NCBI GenBank assembly: GCA_951804985.1
Contig: OX638135.1
Coordinates: forward strand, 73,003,695-73,067,694
DNA: 64,000 nt
Source of the DNA: Dryomyza anilis
Taxonomy: Eukaryota > Arthropoda > Insecta > Diptera > Dryomyzidae
Reading direction: 5' to 3'
Below the pieces are notes generated by a model, which was not told the DNA's origin, ran no database searches, and worked only from the letters and a program-made list of their open reading frames with translations. Positions 50,711 through 61,785 of the stretch are shown here, piece after piece. Each line of letters begins with the position of its first letter. The first letter of the stretch is position 1. Made by a program: the position numbers and the translations under genes.

Positions 50711-51389
50711 ATTATTTCTAAAAATGTCGCCTGCGGCGCTTCATCGATATAACTTTCCAACGAAATATTATAATTAATTGTTGGGCTGTTTTATTTTTTT
50801 ATTTTTTACATAATTACAAATTCTAATCGCTATCATAAAAATGACCATATAATTACAAATGTTGCATTATTACCTTTCATTTGAGTACCTATATGACCTA
50901 ATATGTAGGTGCACCGGATTTCGATTTTTCTAGGGTATCACAGATCCGTCCGCACCCTATATTTTTTTATGTTTAAGGAAATAAAACTGTTGATTTAAAG
51001 AAAAAAAGTTTGTTTAAAGAACTACAGTTGTGTTAATTCATTATTCACTGTATTTGATAAGAAAATATAAAAAAGGGCGCAAAATAAATTTTTGGGGCGC
51101 ATTTTAGAAAAAATTGGAAAAAAGGCGCAAAAAATCAATCGTTTTCGTCCTTTTAAAACAGTTTTCGTTGTATATATACTAGCTCGACCTGTGCACAGCT
51201 TCACCGGTGCGAGGTTTTTGGATATATTTTTTTGATTTGATTTATATATTAGTAAAATAAGTAGTGATTTTTTTATAGTTCAACCAAATTACATAGATAG
51301 AAATGTTTCGCTTGAATGTGGCTAGCAAGCGGTTTGCGTATCTCGTGAACTTGGACTCCAAATTATGGCACAAATTATGGACATGCGAG
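50711..51389. other. AT-rich spacer with repeat fragments
   Basis: Contains a degenerate GGCGCAAAA segment (51074-51145) and the GC-rich fragment shared with about 14118-14167 (gctcgacctgtgcacagctt, caccggtgcgag at about 51182-51213). No gene. Confidence 0.45.
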
Positions 51390-54027
51390 CAACGACGTAT
51401 TCAAGAAGATGGTGAGTGGTGCGGTTAGTGGCATCAGCAGCGGTGTTGAGAAGGAAAAATGCGAAATGTGTGTTAAAACACACGCCAGCCTTTCAACGAA
51501 ACAGGAACGCGAGCAATTAAACTCCTAGAGCTGCTTCACACGGACGTCTGTGGGCCGATGGATGAAAAGTCAATTGCAGGTTCCAGATACATCCTAACTT
51601 TTATCGATGAAATCACTCGAAAAGTATTTGTTTACTATTTGAAAAGCAAGGATGAAGTATCTGAAAAACTCGTCGAGTTTAAGAATATGGCGGAAAACCA
51701 GTCTGGAAAGCGCATAAAAGCTTTGCGTAGCGACAACGGCACAGAATTTTGCAACTCAAAGATGAAGAAAATTGTGGGTATTCAGCACCAGACAACAGTT
51801 CCATACACGCCTGAACAAAATGGTATGGCCGAACGTATGAATCGGACGATCATCGAAAAGGTGCGCTGTTTGCTGATAGACGCAAGATTGGAGAAAAAAT
51901 TCTGGGCAGAGGCGGTGTACCTCATTAACCGAATGCCGTGCACAGGTCTGAAAGACATAACGCCAGAAGAAGCTTGGACTGGTCGTAAACCCAACGTCAA
52001 ACATCTAAAAGTGTTTAGGTGCCAGGCTGTTATTCATATTCCAAAGGATAAAAGGAGGAAGCTGGATGCAAAAGGCAAAGAAGTAATCTTTGTTGGCTAC
52101 TCTTTACATCCGCGGTCTTATCGCTTTTATGATCCGTTGAAGAGGGATGTGGTAATTTAAAGAGATGCTGTTTTAATTGAAATGAAAAACTTCAAGAAAG
52201 TTTCTGCGCTTGTTGACGACTTCTACTTCACCTTACCGATATGCCATCTGAGGGGGAAATGCCAGAAGAAAATACTGTTGAAGAAAATCTTACAGTAATG
52301 CAGCCAGATGACGCCGAGGATGATTTTTATTCAGGCGATGGTGATGATGTCTTCGAGATAACATCAGAAGATGGAATCGCACTCGCTAGAAATGAAACGC
52401 CTGCAACAGAGCTTAGAAGATCAACACGAGATCGAAGCCATCTGTTCGTGATGGATATGTGTCCTATGTTGTTAGTGAACTCGAAACTGGTGATCCCAAG
52501 ACTGTAAAGGAATTATTGAGATCCATAAATTCAGACGAGTGGAGAACGGCGTTGCAGATAAGTTTAGCTCATTGCAAGAGAATAACCCGTGGGAGCTCGT
52601 GCAGTTGCCTGAAGGTAAAAAACCCATCGACTGCAAATGGACCTTCAGGACAAAATGCGATGCAAGCGGCAACGTAGAGCGCTACAAGGCGAGGTTGGTA
52701 ATTAAAGGCTACTCGCAGCGGTATGGTACATGAGACGTTTTCGCCAGTAGTAAGGTATGCATCAATTCGCTTACTGCTGAGCTTGGCTGTCCGTTTTGAT
52801 CTCGACATCGATCAAATGGACGTGGTGACCGCTTTTTACAAAGTGAGTTAGATGAGGAGATATTTATGAAGCATCCAGAGGGGTTTCAAGTATAGAAAGG
52901 AAAAGCTTGTAAGCTGAAAAATAATTGTACGGACTGAAGCAAGCGAGCTTAGTTTGGAATCAAGAGCTGGACAAGACATTGAAGACCATTGGATTGAGTC
53001 AATCAAAGACAGACCCGTGCATCCACTACAAAGTACAGCAGAATGAAATGACGTACGTGGCAATATATGTGGATGACATACTCATATTCACAAACAATGT
53101 TGCATATAAGAAGCACATTAAGGACAACCTTAAGCTGCTTTTTAAGATGAAAGGCTTGGGCGAAGCACAGTTTATTCTTGGTATGCAGAGTACACGAGAT
53201 CGTGTTAATGTGCAAGATATGGATCGATCAAGATCGCTACATCATGGACGTCCTGAAGCGATTTCAGATGGATGACTGTAAGCCGGTTACGACGCCCATT
53301 GATATCAATGAAAAACTGTCGAATGAGCTGTGTCCATCGTCCGAAGAAGAACGAGAATATATGAAGACAGTTCCATATCAGAAAGCCATCGGCAGCATAA
53401 TGTACGCAGCGCAAGTAAGTCGGCCAGACTTATGTTTTGCAGTGGGGATGTTGTCCAAGCACAACAACAACCCCATAAAATCGCACTGGACTGCTGTAAA
53501 GCGCATTCTGCGCTACATGAAAGGTACGAAAGGCGCGAAAATCGAGTTTTGGCGTGATGACAAAGAAACACTGGAAAGCTATTCCGATGCAGACTGGGCA
53601 AGCGATATCGATGCGCGAAAATCGGTAACTGGATTTGTTTTCAAGCATCCTTTTCGTGGGGATCAGAAAAGCAACCGACTGCAGCCCTGTCTACAACAGA
53701 AGTAGAGTACAAGGCTCTGGCATCCGCATCGCAAGAGTCTCTGTGACTGACGGCCTTGTTCAAGGAGCTGCTCAATATATCTGGACAATTTAGATGGTAC
53801 TTTATTGTTACAACTAGAGCGCAATCAACTTGTCGCAGAATGGTATGTACCACGGTCGTTCCAAGCACATCGATATACGACACCCTTTTGTGCGAGACTT
53901 AGTCAAAGAACGGAAGTTGCTGCACGGAAGATATGGTGGCGGACGTGCTGAAGGGTTTAGTTTTAAGTGAACATAAATATTGCTGTAACATCCTTGGATT
54001 GATAAATGCAAATTCTAGTGGGGATGT
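51390..54027 (+). pseudogene. Ty1/copia Pol remnant: integrase, reverse transcriptase, RNase H
   Basis: Order Gag-pre-integrase, integrase, RT, RNase H, which defines copia elements. Zinc-finger Cys pair CEMC (about 51459); integrase core 51540-52160 with catalytic Asp in HTDVCGPMD (51543-51545), Asp in ALRSDNGTEF (51732-51734) and Glu in GMAER (51831-51833), then GYSLHPRSYRFYDP. RT: NPWELVQLPEGKKPIDCKW, YKARLVIKGYSQ, MYGLKQASLVWNQELDKTL, YVDD at 53066-53077. RNase H: YSDADWASDIDARKSVTGFV (about 53580) and a tail RSKHIDIRHPFVRDLVKERK (about 53860). Broken by a frameshift near 51512, stops at 52158, 52731, 52895 and 52927 and more frameshifts near 52810, 53170 and 53650, plus a TGA at 53744. 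A purine tract agtggggatg at 54018 may mark the start of a lost 3' LTR; no LTR pair found. Confidence 0.9.
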
Positions 54028-54177
54028 TAAATTTTAGAATTAACATTTATGTTTTTCTACTAAAAAACTTAAGTAAATGATGTTTTTTAGAAATAAGTTT
54101 TCGTTATTAGCTTTGTTAAAATATTCAAATTGAAAAATAAAATTTTCATTCGTTTTTAAAACTCATTATAAAATAAA
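54028..54177. other. AT-rich spacer, possible copia LTR remnant
   Basis: Starts ttaaattttagaattaacat right after the purine tract. No second copy exists upstream of the copia relic within the window, so an LTR cannot be confirmed. Confidence 0.3.
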
Positions 54178-55017
54178 TGTTACGTCGGAAATTAAAAAAT
54201 TGATAATCAAAAGTTTCCTTGTCAAAATGACCGAAAACTCAATTTTGAGACTTTTTCTCCTCCTGTGAAATTGGTTTTTTGTTGGTTACGATGTACTAGA
54301 TAGAGATAAGATAATATTTTTGATTGAAAATATTGGGAAAATTCTGTACAATCTATATCTAAAATATTATATAATTTGTCAGAAAATTCTAATCTTTTTT
54401 AATTTAATAAATTGATCTATATAAATAAAAATAAACAAACGTTAAAAAATAGACATAAAACAAAAAGTGAGATAAAACACCATTTGAACTGGGTCTGCGA
54501 AATACAAAGACCTTTCTCATTCTATCAATATATGTAAATTCAATCTAAATTTGAATTCTTTAAATCTATAAAATTGTTGATATCTCTATTATTAATAATC
54601 CAAATACATTCTGTTTAACTGTTTGAATTTTAATATAATATCTATTTCTGTTTCAGTTTTTATAGAGGCCTCTATGATTGAAATAATATAATAAAATTTA
54701 TGAATATTCAAAATACATATGTAGATCATAAATTCAAATTATATATTTCAATAACGTAACGTACTGCTCCAGAACTTTTAAATGATTGCCATCGAGTTGT
54801 AGTAGGCGATAGTATTTTATAATCTATTTGGAAATATTTTTGCAACTTTTTAAATTTTGCTTTTGTAGTATAATTTTATTTGATTCCAAATAACACAAAA
54901 ATGATATTATACAAAAAATACACATAAAGTAGCAACACTGCAATAGTATATAAAATATAACTACACTGTTAAAATCTTTATATATTAACAATATCTTTTT
55001 TTGTTTTGTAAATTAAA
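54178..55017 (+). repeat. Dispersed repeat R4, copy 1, first part
   Basis: Direct repeat of 57056-57965 (landmarks tgttacgtcggaaattaaaa, ctagatagagataagataat, aggcctctatgattgaaata, gtactgctccagaactttta). It breaks off at 55017 where LINE copy 4 begins; a later part of R4 reappears at 56725-56935. No coding frame. Confidence 0.75.
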
Positions 55018-55930
55018 TGAGTCCTTACTTACTTAATTATTTGGCCATTACAACCCATGATGGGTTTCGGCCGCAGCAATCACCTCTCGCCAGTCGCTTC
55101 TGCATTGCGCGCGCTGGCACCAGTTTTGCACTCCAAGTGTTGTCTCGCACTTGGTCGCTCCACCGGAGATTCGGACGGCCTCCTCTACGTTGACCACCAC
55201 TGGGTACAGAATTGAACATCTTTTTTGCTGGAGCGCTTTCTTACGCGTTAGTTGGTGCGTATCGTGGTATCCCCCTTCTTAAGGATTGGGCAGAGTATAC
55301 TGAGATTCCATTCGCTAGGCATGCTTACTTCTGACCATATTCTGCTGATAAGCTGGTGCATGCTCGTTATGAGCTCATCGCCTCCGGTCTTAAACAACTC
55401 AGCAGGCAGACTATCCGATCCTGCGGCTTTGTTGTTTTTCAGCTTGTGCAGTCCTCTTCACGGTCAGGCGGCGGTATGTCAAAACCAAATTCATGCCTCT
55501 CCGCATGGCAGCTGTAGTAAATGTCACAGGATGCCTGTTTAGAGCAGCCCTGTCCTGTCCATCGCATTTCCTAGATTGCGAGGACATCAACCAGCTGGAT
55601 AGTGGCACCTTCCCTATTAAGGGTTCGGACATTCCAGGTGCATATCCGTAAATCATGGTCAGTTATACGTTTGCGTATGTTGTCATCGTGTTTTTGGGCC
55701 GAGTCATTTTTTCTGTTTTCGTTGAATCAGCTTTTTTATATGACGGGTCAGAAGCCCAACGCACAACCCCCATTTTGGGGGGCCAATATCCCTGTCTCGT
55801 TTGTCCCCGACCAGACCTCCCACAGGGGTTGAAACCCGATCTTCAGCTGGGTTAACGGGGTTCACGAACGCGAAGGTGAGACTAGGAATTGTGTAGGAGA
55901 GGCTATGGCAACTAACAGAAGTCGGTTTCT
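55018..55930 (-). pseudogene. RTE-like LINE copy 4, multiply deleted
   Basis: Minus-strand remnant. The C-terminal domain is read from 55219 down to 55037 (GGQRRGGRPNLRWSDQVRDN, then W-A...R), the RGRP-x-x-RW segment typical of RTE-type LINE C-termini and missing from copies 1-3. At 55250-55480 there is the start of reverse transcriptase in reverse (ILKKGDTT, SGLLSCLRPEA-like words on the coding strand; compare 12360-12580), and at 55480-55665 the N-terminal endonuclease (compare 10430-10640). Segments between these are deleted. Upstream, 55670-55930 resembles a 5' region. The 3' end on the minus strand shows short ttac-type repeats (55022-55034), as RTE elements often do. It is more diverged from copies 1-3 than they are from each other. 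Confidence 0.75.
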
Positions 55931-56330
55931 GGCTTGCGCGTGCACTACACCATTCTGAACCCTAAATGAGTCCTATGTGCATTAAATGCACATTTCCCAT
56001 GTTATCTTACCTTCCCAACAGTTTTTTTAGTTTATTTTGCTCAAGAATAACGATTATTTTTGATTTATACTTTTTGTACACAAAAATAAAAATTAGAGTG
56101 CGGAGCGTTGTGCATAATTTGATGTGCAACAAAATAATGTTCTTACGATGGAAAGGATGGACTCTTCGAAGGACCAAAAATAAGTTCCAATTTATAGGAA
56201 CGTGGACCTTTTTATGTATGTGAGTTGGCCGGTAAACTGCAGGGCTACCCATATTTGGACGAAACAGATTCGTCATTGGAACTTTCCAAGGGAAATAGAT
56301 ACTAGTACCTTGGCACATAGAATTTCACCA
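55931..56330. other. Unassigned sequence, no gene supported
   Basis: Moderate AT content. A 103-codon minus frame (56007-56318) and an overlapping plus frame exist, but neither resembles a known protein and their composition is unremarkable. Confidence 0.35.
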
Positions 56331-56334
56331 GTAA

Positions 56335-56470
56335 TACTGTCGCGTCGATGGCTTAATTGGTTTGTGGGTTCGACTACGAGCCGAAAGGTCCACGGTTCGA
56401 TCGCAGCGACTGTCAATACCAAATATAGATATATTTTTCTATACAACTATCTCTCGGCAGTCTGATTTTT
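56335..56470 (+). mobile_element. tRNA-like SINE candidate with A and B box
   Basis: gatggcttaattggtttg (about 56347) resembles a Pol III A box and ggttcgatc (56394-56402) a B box, about 45 bp apart, with a ggttc...gagcc hairpin between them resembling an anticodon arm. Acceptor and T-stem pairings are imperfect, so a functional tRNA is unlikely. The AT-rich tail downstream fits a tRNA-derived SINE. Only one copy is visible in the window. Confidence 0.35.
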
Positions 56471-56724
56471 ATTATTGAGTAAAAAAGTATTAATCAAAAA
56501 ATAAGTAATCGTTATTCTTGAGCAAAAAAATAAAGATTAATTTTGAGTTTTATTTCTGAGCAAGTAAAAAAAAAAAGAATCGTTATTTTTTGATTTTTTT
56601 CCCGTAAAAATCAAAAAAAAATAAAAATCATTGCAGATTTAAATTCTGCATGCGAAATTAATTGATTCTAACACGTTGATTTTTTTCATTAAAAAAATAA
56701 GAATAACCGTTATTTACGGTCCCT
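56471..56724. other. AT-rich spacer
   Basis: No gene. Repeated words such as tcgttattcttgagcaaaaaa occur near 56508 and resemble 56040-56053 (ctcaagaataacga) in reverse, suggesting an inverted-repeat element of about 500 bp (56035-56530) around the SINE candidate. Confidence 0.35.
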
Positions 56725-56935
56725 GGATTCAACGGATGACGAAAGACACAACCGTAGAATAGAAAAATAAAAAATAAATAGCTTTCTCTATTTTGTGCTT
56801 GGGGTTGCCTCTGTTTTTGTGTTGAATTCGATTTATCCGGCACACAAATGAATTAAGAATAACAAATTTCAGGCACATTTCTGGTATTTTTTTAAACAAC
56901 ATGTGAACATTTCAAAACAATCAAAAATGGCTCAG
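56725..56935 (+). repeat. Dispersed repeat R4, copy 1, terminal part
   Basis: Matches 58070-58275 (ggattcaacggat-acgaaag, ggttgcctctgtttttgtg, gaattcgatttatccggc). With 54178-55017 it forms one R4 copy split by about 1.7 kb of inserted or replaced sequence. Confidence 0.7.
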
Positions 56936-57055
56936 TCCATTTTTGGAATAAAAAAATGAGTTAAACCAGGATTCGTATTCTAGATATGGTATTACATATA
57001 TGTATATTTAACATTTCACAATTTACATTTTTAACCAAATTTAAAACATGTAAAT
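56936..57055. other. Spacer between R4 copies
   Basis: Short AT-rich sequence, nothing recognised. Confidence 0.4.
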
Positions 57056-58280
57056 GTTACGTCGGAAATTAAAATTGATAATCAAAAGTTTACTTGTGAA
57101 AATGACCGAAGACCAGTATCTCGAATCAAAGTTTATAATCAAAGTTTTAATGGATATTTAGGATATTATTGTCAGCTGATTTTAATGACACTACGAAAAA
57201 AAAGTAATAAAATATTGATCTACTAAATATTGAGACTTTTCCTCCTCCAGTGAAATTGGATTTTTGTTGATTACGATATACTAGATAGAGATAAGATAAT
57301 ATTTTTGATTGAAAATATTGGGAAAAGCCTGAACAAACTATATCAGAAAATTCTAAACTTTTTTAATTCAAAAAATTGATCTATATAAATAAAAATAAAC
57401 AAACGGTAAAAATGTCTACTTCCTGAGATAAAACACCATTTGAAATCTTTAAATCTATAAAATTGTTGATATCAATATTATTAATAATCCAAATACATTC
57501 TGTTTTACTGTTTGAATTTTGATATAATATCTATTTCTGCTTCAGTTTTTAGAGAGGCCTCTATGATTGAAATAGTATAATAAAATTTGTGAATATTCAA
57601 ATTACATATGTATATTATAAATTCAAAATATATTCGTACAGATATACTGTCTAAAGACTACGGATCCTCAAATATTTCAATATCGTAACGTACTGCTCCA
57701 GAACTTTTAAATGATTGCCATCGAGTTGTAGTAGCCGATAATGTTTTATAATCTATTTGGAAATATTTTTGCAACTCTTTAAATTTTGCTTTTGTAGTAT
57801 AATTTTATTTGATTCTAAAATACACAAAAAATACACAAAAATGGTATTATACAAAAAACACACATGAGGATCAAAATTGCACTGTTTTTGTGGAATTACA
57901 CAAAAAGTGTCAACACTGCAATATCATATCAAATATAGCTACACTGTTAAAATCTATATATATTAACCATATTATCATTAAATGCATATAGAACATAAAT
58001 TAACAAAAACTTCACGATTTTACAATTAACAAAAAATATGAAAACATCAAATTCCAGTTGTATACGATTTGCCGCTAAACAAGGATTCAACGGATAACGA
58101 AAGATACAACCGTAGTGAAGAAAAAAGAAAATAAGTATCTTTATCAATTTTTTGCTTGGAGTTGCCTCTGTTTTTGTGCTGAATTCGATTTATCCGGCTC
58201 ACAAATGAATTAAGAATAACAAATTTCAGGCACATTTCTGGAATTTTTTAAACAAGTTGTGAACATTTTTTAACAATAAG
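57056..58280 (+). repeat. Dispersed repeat R4, copy 2, longest copy
   Basis: Contains all landmarks of the split copy in one run plus about 120 bp absent from copy 1 (57110-57230). Short open frames are AT-rich chance frames. Class unknown. Confidence 0.75.
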
Positions 58281-58488
58281 TTTTAATTTTGGAAACCCGA
58301 TTTTATTTAATGACATTTAAACACGTCCTGTACTTTAGAGATTCTCTATAAAATAAAATAATTGGTCTCTGTCTGATTTGTACTTTTTTAAAAAACCGGT
58401 ATAAAACAGAAACCGTTTATATCAGTTTTGGATATGGGTTTATTTCTGATTTACGTATAAAGGTTTCGGTTACGGTTTCAATCCTTGA
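58281..58488. mobile_element. Fragment of the GGTTTCAATCCTTG hAT family
   Basis: The segment 58395-58488 (aaccggtataaaacagaaac ... ggttacggtttcaatccttg) matches the right end of the element at 50129-50702, but neither a left end nor a target duplication is visible. 58281-58394 is unassigned. Confidence 0.6.
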
Positions 58489-58999
58489 CCATAACATGAC
58501 TGGCGAAATGGTGACTGGTTCTAGTTTTGACCCAATCGTATGAAACGTAATTTTGACATGGTTTTGTCATTGGACACCACATAGATACCATAGGACCGGT
58601 CTTCGTACTGTCGTTAGAGCTCAACGTACTTTCAATCTTTCCACCAGTTCAATGAGATATCTTATGACCAGTCACGTGATCAGACTGGTTTCCCGGAGAT
58701 AATTAAAAGGAGGTAATTATCTTTTATATGAAATCAACCGGCAACTTTAACACGTCTTTGTCCTAGGAAGGGTTGAATTAAAATCTCATGCAGACCTTTA
58801 GACCTATCACAGAACTGGTGACCACATCAAGATCCAGGCCTCAGTCGGTACCAATGGTACCGGTCACAGAACATGTATAAAGATTACGAATAGTCTCCTC
58901 CCTGCCTACCTTTGGACTAGAACAGTGACAACTCCCCATTTCATCAGTGACGTAATAGGTACTTTTAGAGCAATTGATACCGTTTTCCCGCAGGGTAAC
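58489..58999. other. Balanced-composition segment, unassigned
   Basis: Higher GC than its surroundings and no copy elsewhere in the window. Rich in CTGGT/ACCAG/ACCGGT words, with a ggtaccaatggtacc palindrome at about 58847-58861. No open frame of interest. It could be an old transposon end or host sequence. Confidence 0.3.
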
Positions 59000-59499
59000 T
59001 ACACTAAGAAAAAAGTGACGCAATAAAATAAAATTAAATTTATTAAAATTTGATTTCAATATAAATAAAAAAAAGTTATTTAATTTTATTACGTACGCAT
59101 TTAAATTCATAAATAAAAACATATTATAGAAATATTTTTAACAATATTTAAGTATGCTTTTTTAAAAGTAACTACTACAAAATTATGTGATATATGGTCA
59201 TATGTCCATCCTATAGAACCACCGCGAAAAATATATAAATTTCGAAAAGAGTAAAAAAAAATTATAATTTTATCTATTACTAACCTTATTTACATAAAAT
59301 TAATATTTTTAAAACACTAATTGACATGTTTATAATGTTGTGATTAAATAAAAATTTCATTACCGTAATAAAAAATAAAAAAAGTATGTACTTCAAATTT
59401 TATTACCTACGTAATAAATTAAAATAATAAATATTTACTTCAAATTTTATTACGGGCGTCATAAATTTAAATAAAAAGCATTTACTTTCCCTCAGTGTA
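59000..59499. mobile_element. TA-flanked MITE, CACTAAG/CTCAGTG termini, 496 bp
   Basis: Element 59002-59497 begins CACTAAGAAAAAAGTGACGC and ends gcatttactttccctcagtg, flanked by TA at 59000-59001 and 59498-59499. Its interior repeats the word aaattttattac-(t/g)-acgt-ataaat several times (59080-59465). Its ends resemble those of 16244-16723, suggesting one family. Confidence 0.65.
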
Positions 59500-60225
59500 C
59501 TTAATGGAACATTTTCTTCTGAGTGTACTATTAATTTACCACTTTATGGGTGGATAAAAAAGTTACTTTTGATCCAATTTTTGTAACTTTGAATCAAATT
59601 TGAAGTTTCTGCGAACCCGAAAGTGAATACCGACCTGCTTAAAATGTTTAACATTTTCTCGTGAGATATGTTTACATTGATTCTGTCCCGGTAGAATACT
59701 AATTTCGAAAAAAAACTTCTCATTTACATATAATCGCCTCCCCCCTGCTCTAGACACTAGTGGGCGTCTTTTTTTCTAATTTATTATTTGAGAATTATGT
59801 TATTATTTCTTATTACCATATAAATGGCTTTGTTCATATATCTCTCAACGTGCCACCACCAGCAGTTTTATTAGTACTACCTATGGTGTAATTTAGCAAT
59901 GTTTACGAAATTATTTTGGTTGCAATGCACTTCTGTAATTTTATTTGAATTATTTTTGACATACAAATAATTTAATAGCCCATTTAACCGGTATCAAGAT
60001 GTTCTAATTCTGTTGGTAGTGTATTTAGTTGCTATTAAGCCTCTTCAATCGGCAATAATGAACTATATAAAATGTACAAGAATATTTCTTATTATTTGCG
60101 ACATGTCGAAGGGATGTATCAACCGTTGCCAAAAGATACTTCCGAGTCATTAATTACATACGAAAACAATTTAATTGAGCGCAGCAGTCACATCGTGTCT
60201 CAACATCAAATGATACCTGTCTCAG
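59500..60225. other. AT-rich sequence, no gene
   Basis: No frame or repeat recognised. This is one of the less repetitive stretches of the window. Confidence 0.4.
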
Positions 60226-61560
60226 TTACACGCTGAAAATAACAGCGGTGCTGAAAACACGTATGTGCTTGGGAAAGTATAAGTAAGGACATGTGGTAAT
60301 TTTTTTCAAATTACCACATGTGATATTTTGAAGTATGGAAATTGCGATAGTCGGTGTGATGAAGTAAGTAAGAATTGTGAAAGTTATAGTCGGACTATGC
60401 CGACTGTAAATACTATACACATGTATGATAATGTGTGCGGTTACACCGAGAAAATAAAACTTTAAAATCACATTAAACTCCGGTACAAAACACTTTATAA
60501 TTAAAAGTGTACATGTATGAAAGTGTTTATATATTTATGATACATTATTTTTAAAAATATTTTTTGTATCTCACTTAGATTTATGTTATATTTGACAACA
60601 TTTTAAGTTTTATTTATAATTATTGTTGGAAACTGCATGGAAATTCGAATATTTATTAATTCTGAATTTAATAAAATCAAAATGATCTATTTGTGGTTGT
60701 CAATAGTTATTTACTAAAATTTTATAAAAGTATCAACATAGCAAAATATTACAAAACCAATAAATGAAAAATACCAAAATAAAAAAAGTTACCAAATTTG
60801 GTAATACATTACGAAAGTGGCAACCCTGGTTGTAATCCTTAACCATTGCACTTTCAATTAATCAAATCTTAGAATTGAAAGCGTGAACTTTAAAATTTAA
60901 AGTGCATTTTTTTTCTCGTTGTTGAGTCGCTGAAGAATTTCCTTTCATTTTAGTACCCATATGTATGTACACATGAGTATGTGTACCGAATTACGTTTTT
61001 TTTTCGGTAACCACAAGACAGTTCGTAAGAAATCATCATTTTTATATAATTGAGCAGGATACCCATATGACAACTAGTATAAACATCTGGATTTTCAAGG
61101 GTTTGTCTGGACAAAAATAAACATTATGCATTATATAATTCTGAAAGTTATAGTCGGGCTAATGCCCATAACTTCAACGAGTAGATACCTATCCGTTGTT
61201 TTATAGTTAAATGCGTTAAAGTTACGATATTTTGCTTACACGATAGATAACTAAGCAGTAGTAGATATCTATTTGTTGAAGTTACGGGCATAAGCCGAAT
61301 GCAAAAACTCTACACATGTGTGCGGATACACCGAGAAAAAACAACATTAAAATTTCTTTAAACTACGGTGCAAAATATTTTATAAATTAACGTGTGCATG
61401 TATAAAAGTCAGCCGTATTTGAAAACTTTATATATCAAAGTCTTTACTTTATATTTTAAGTAAACTTTATATTTTAATGTAGCACTTTATATTTTATTTT
61501 TTTATATTAAATTTTTTCTAAAGTGTCACTTTTAATTTTTGGTAAGAGTACAAAAAAAAA
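60226..61560. mobile_element. Degenerate repeats with TATAGTCGG hairpins (INE-1-like or related)
   Basis: gttatagtcggactatgccgac at about 60383-60404 followed by ctatacacatgtatgataat and tacaccgagaaaa; similar words follow at 61145-61160, 61283-61345 (cataagccgaatgc, ctacacatgtgtgcgg, atacaccgagaaaaa). The block 60930-61040 (gtcgctgaagaatttcc, gtgtaccgaatt) matches 4357-4415 next to the INE-1-like relic. Two diverged copies in the same direction are probable. A 14-bp perfect hairpin lies at 60289-60321. Confidence 0.5.
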
Positions 61561-61785
61561 AACAAACTAAATGAGCGTCAGATCGTATGGCAATTGCTTG
61601 CGTTACCCTTCTCTTTGATCTTTGTTGTAATTCTTAACCTTTCCGATATCCCTTATATTCGTACAGTTCATAAAATCGTGGTTATGGACAATGTTGTACT
61701 GGAATGAAGATAAACTGTGTTAAATTCGACAGCAGCTATTTTATTTAAAGTTAATAAACGTAATTTATTTAGCACGAAGATATTA
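61561..61785. other. Short low-repeat spacer
   Basis: No gene; flanks the first of two fold-back elements. Confidence 0.35.

Noticed and set aside
54028..54177. 3' LTR of the copia relic
   Set aside because: A purine tract precedes it, but there is no matching 5' copy and no TG...CA boundary pair.
56335..56410. Functional tRNA gene
   Set aside because: A and B boxes are present, but the anticodon loop is one base short and acceptor/T-stem pairing is poor; kept only as a SINE candidate.
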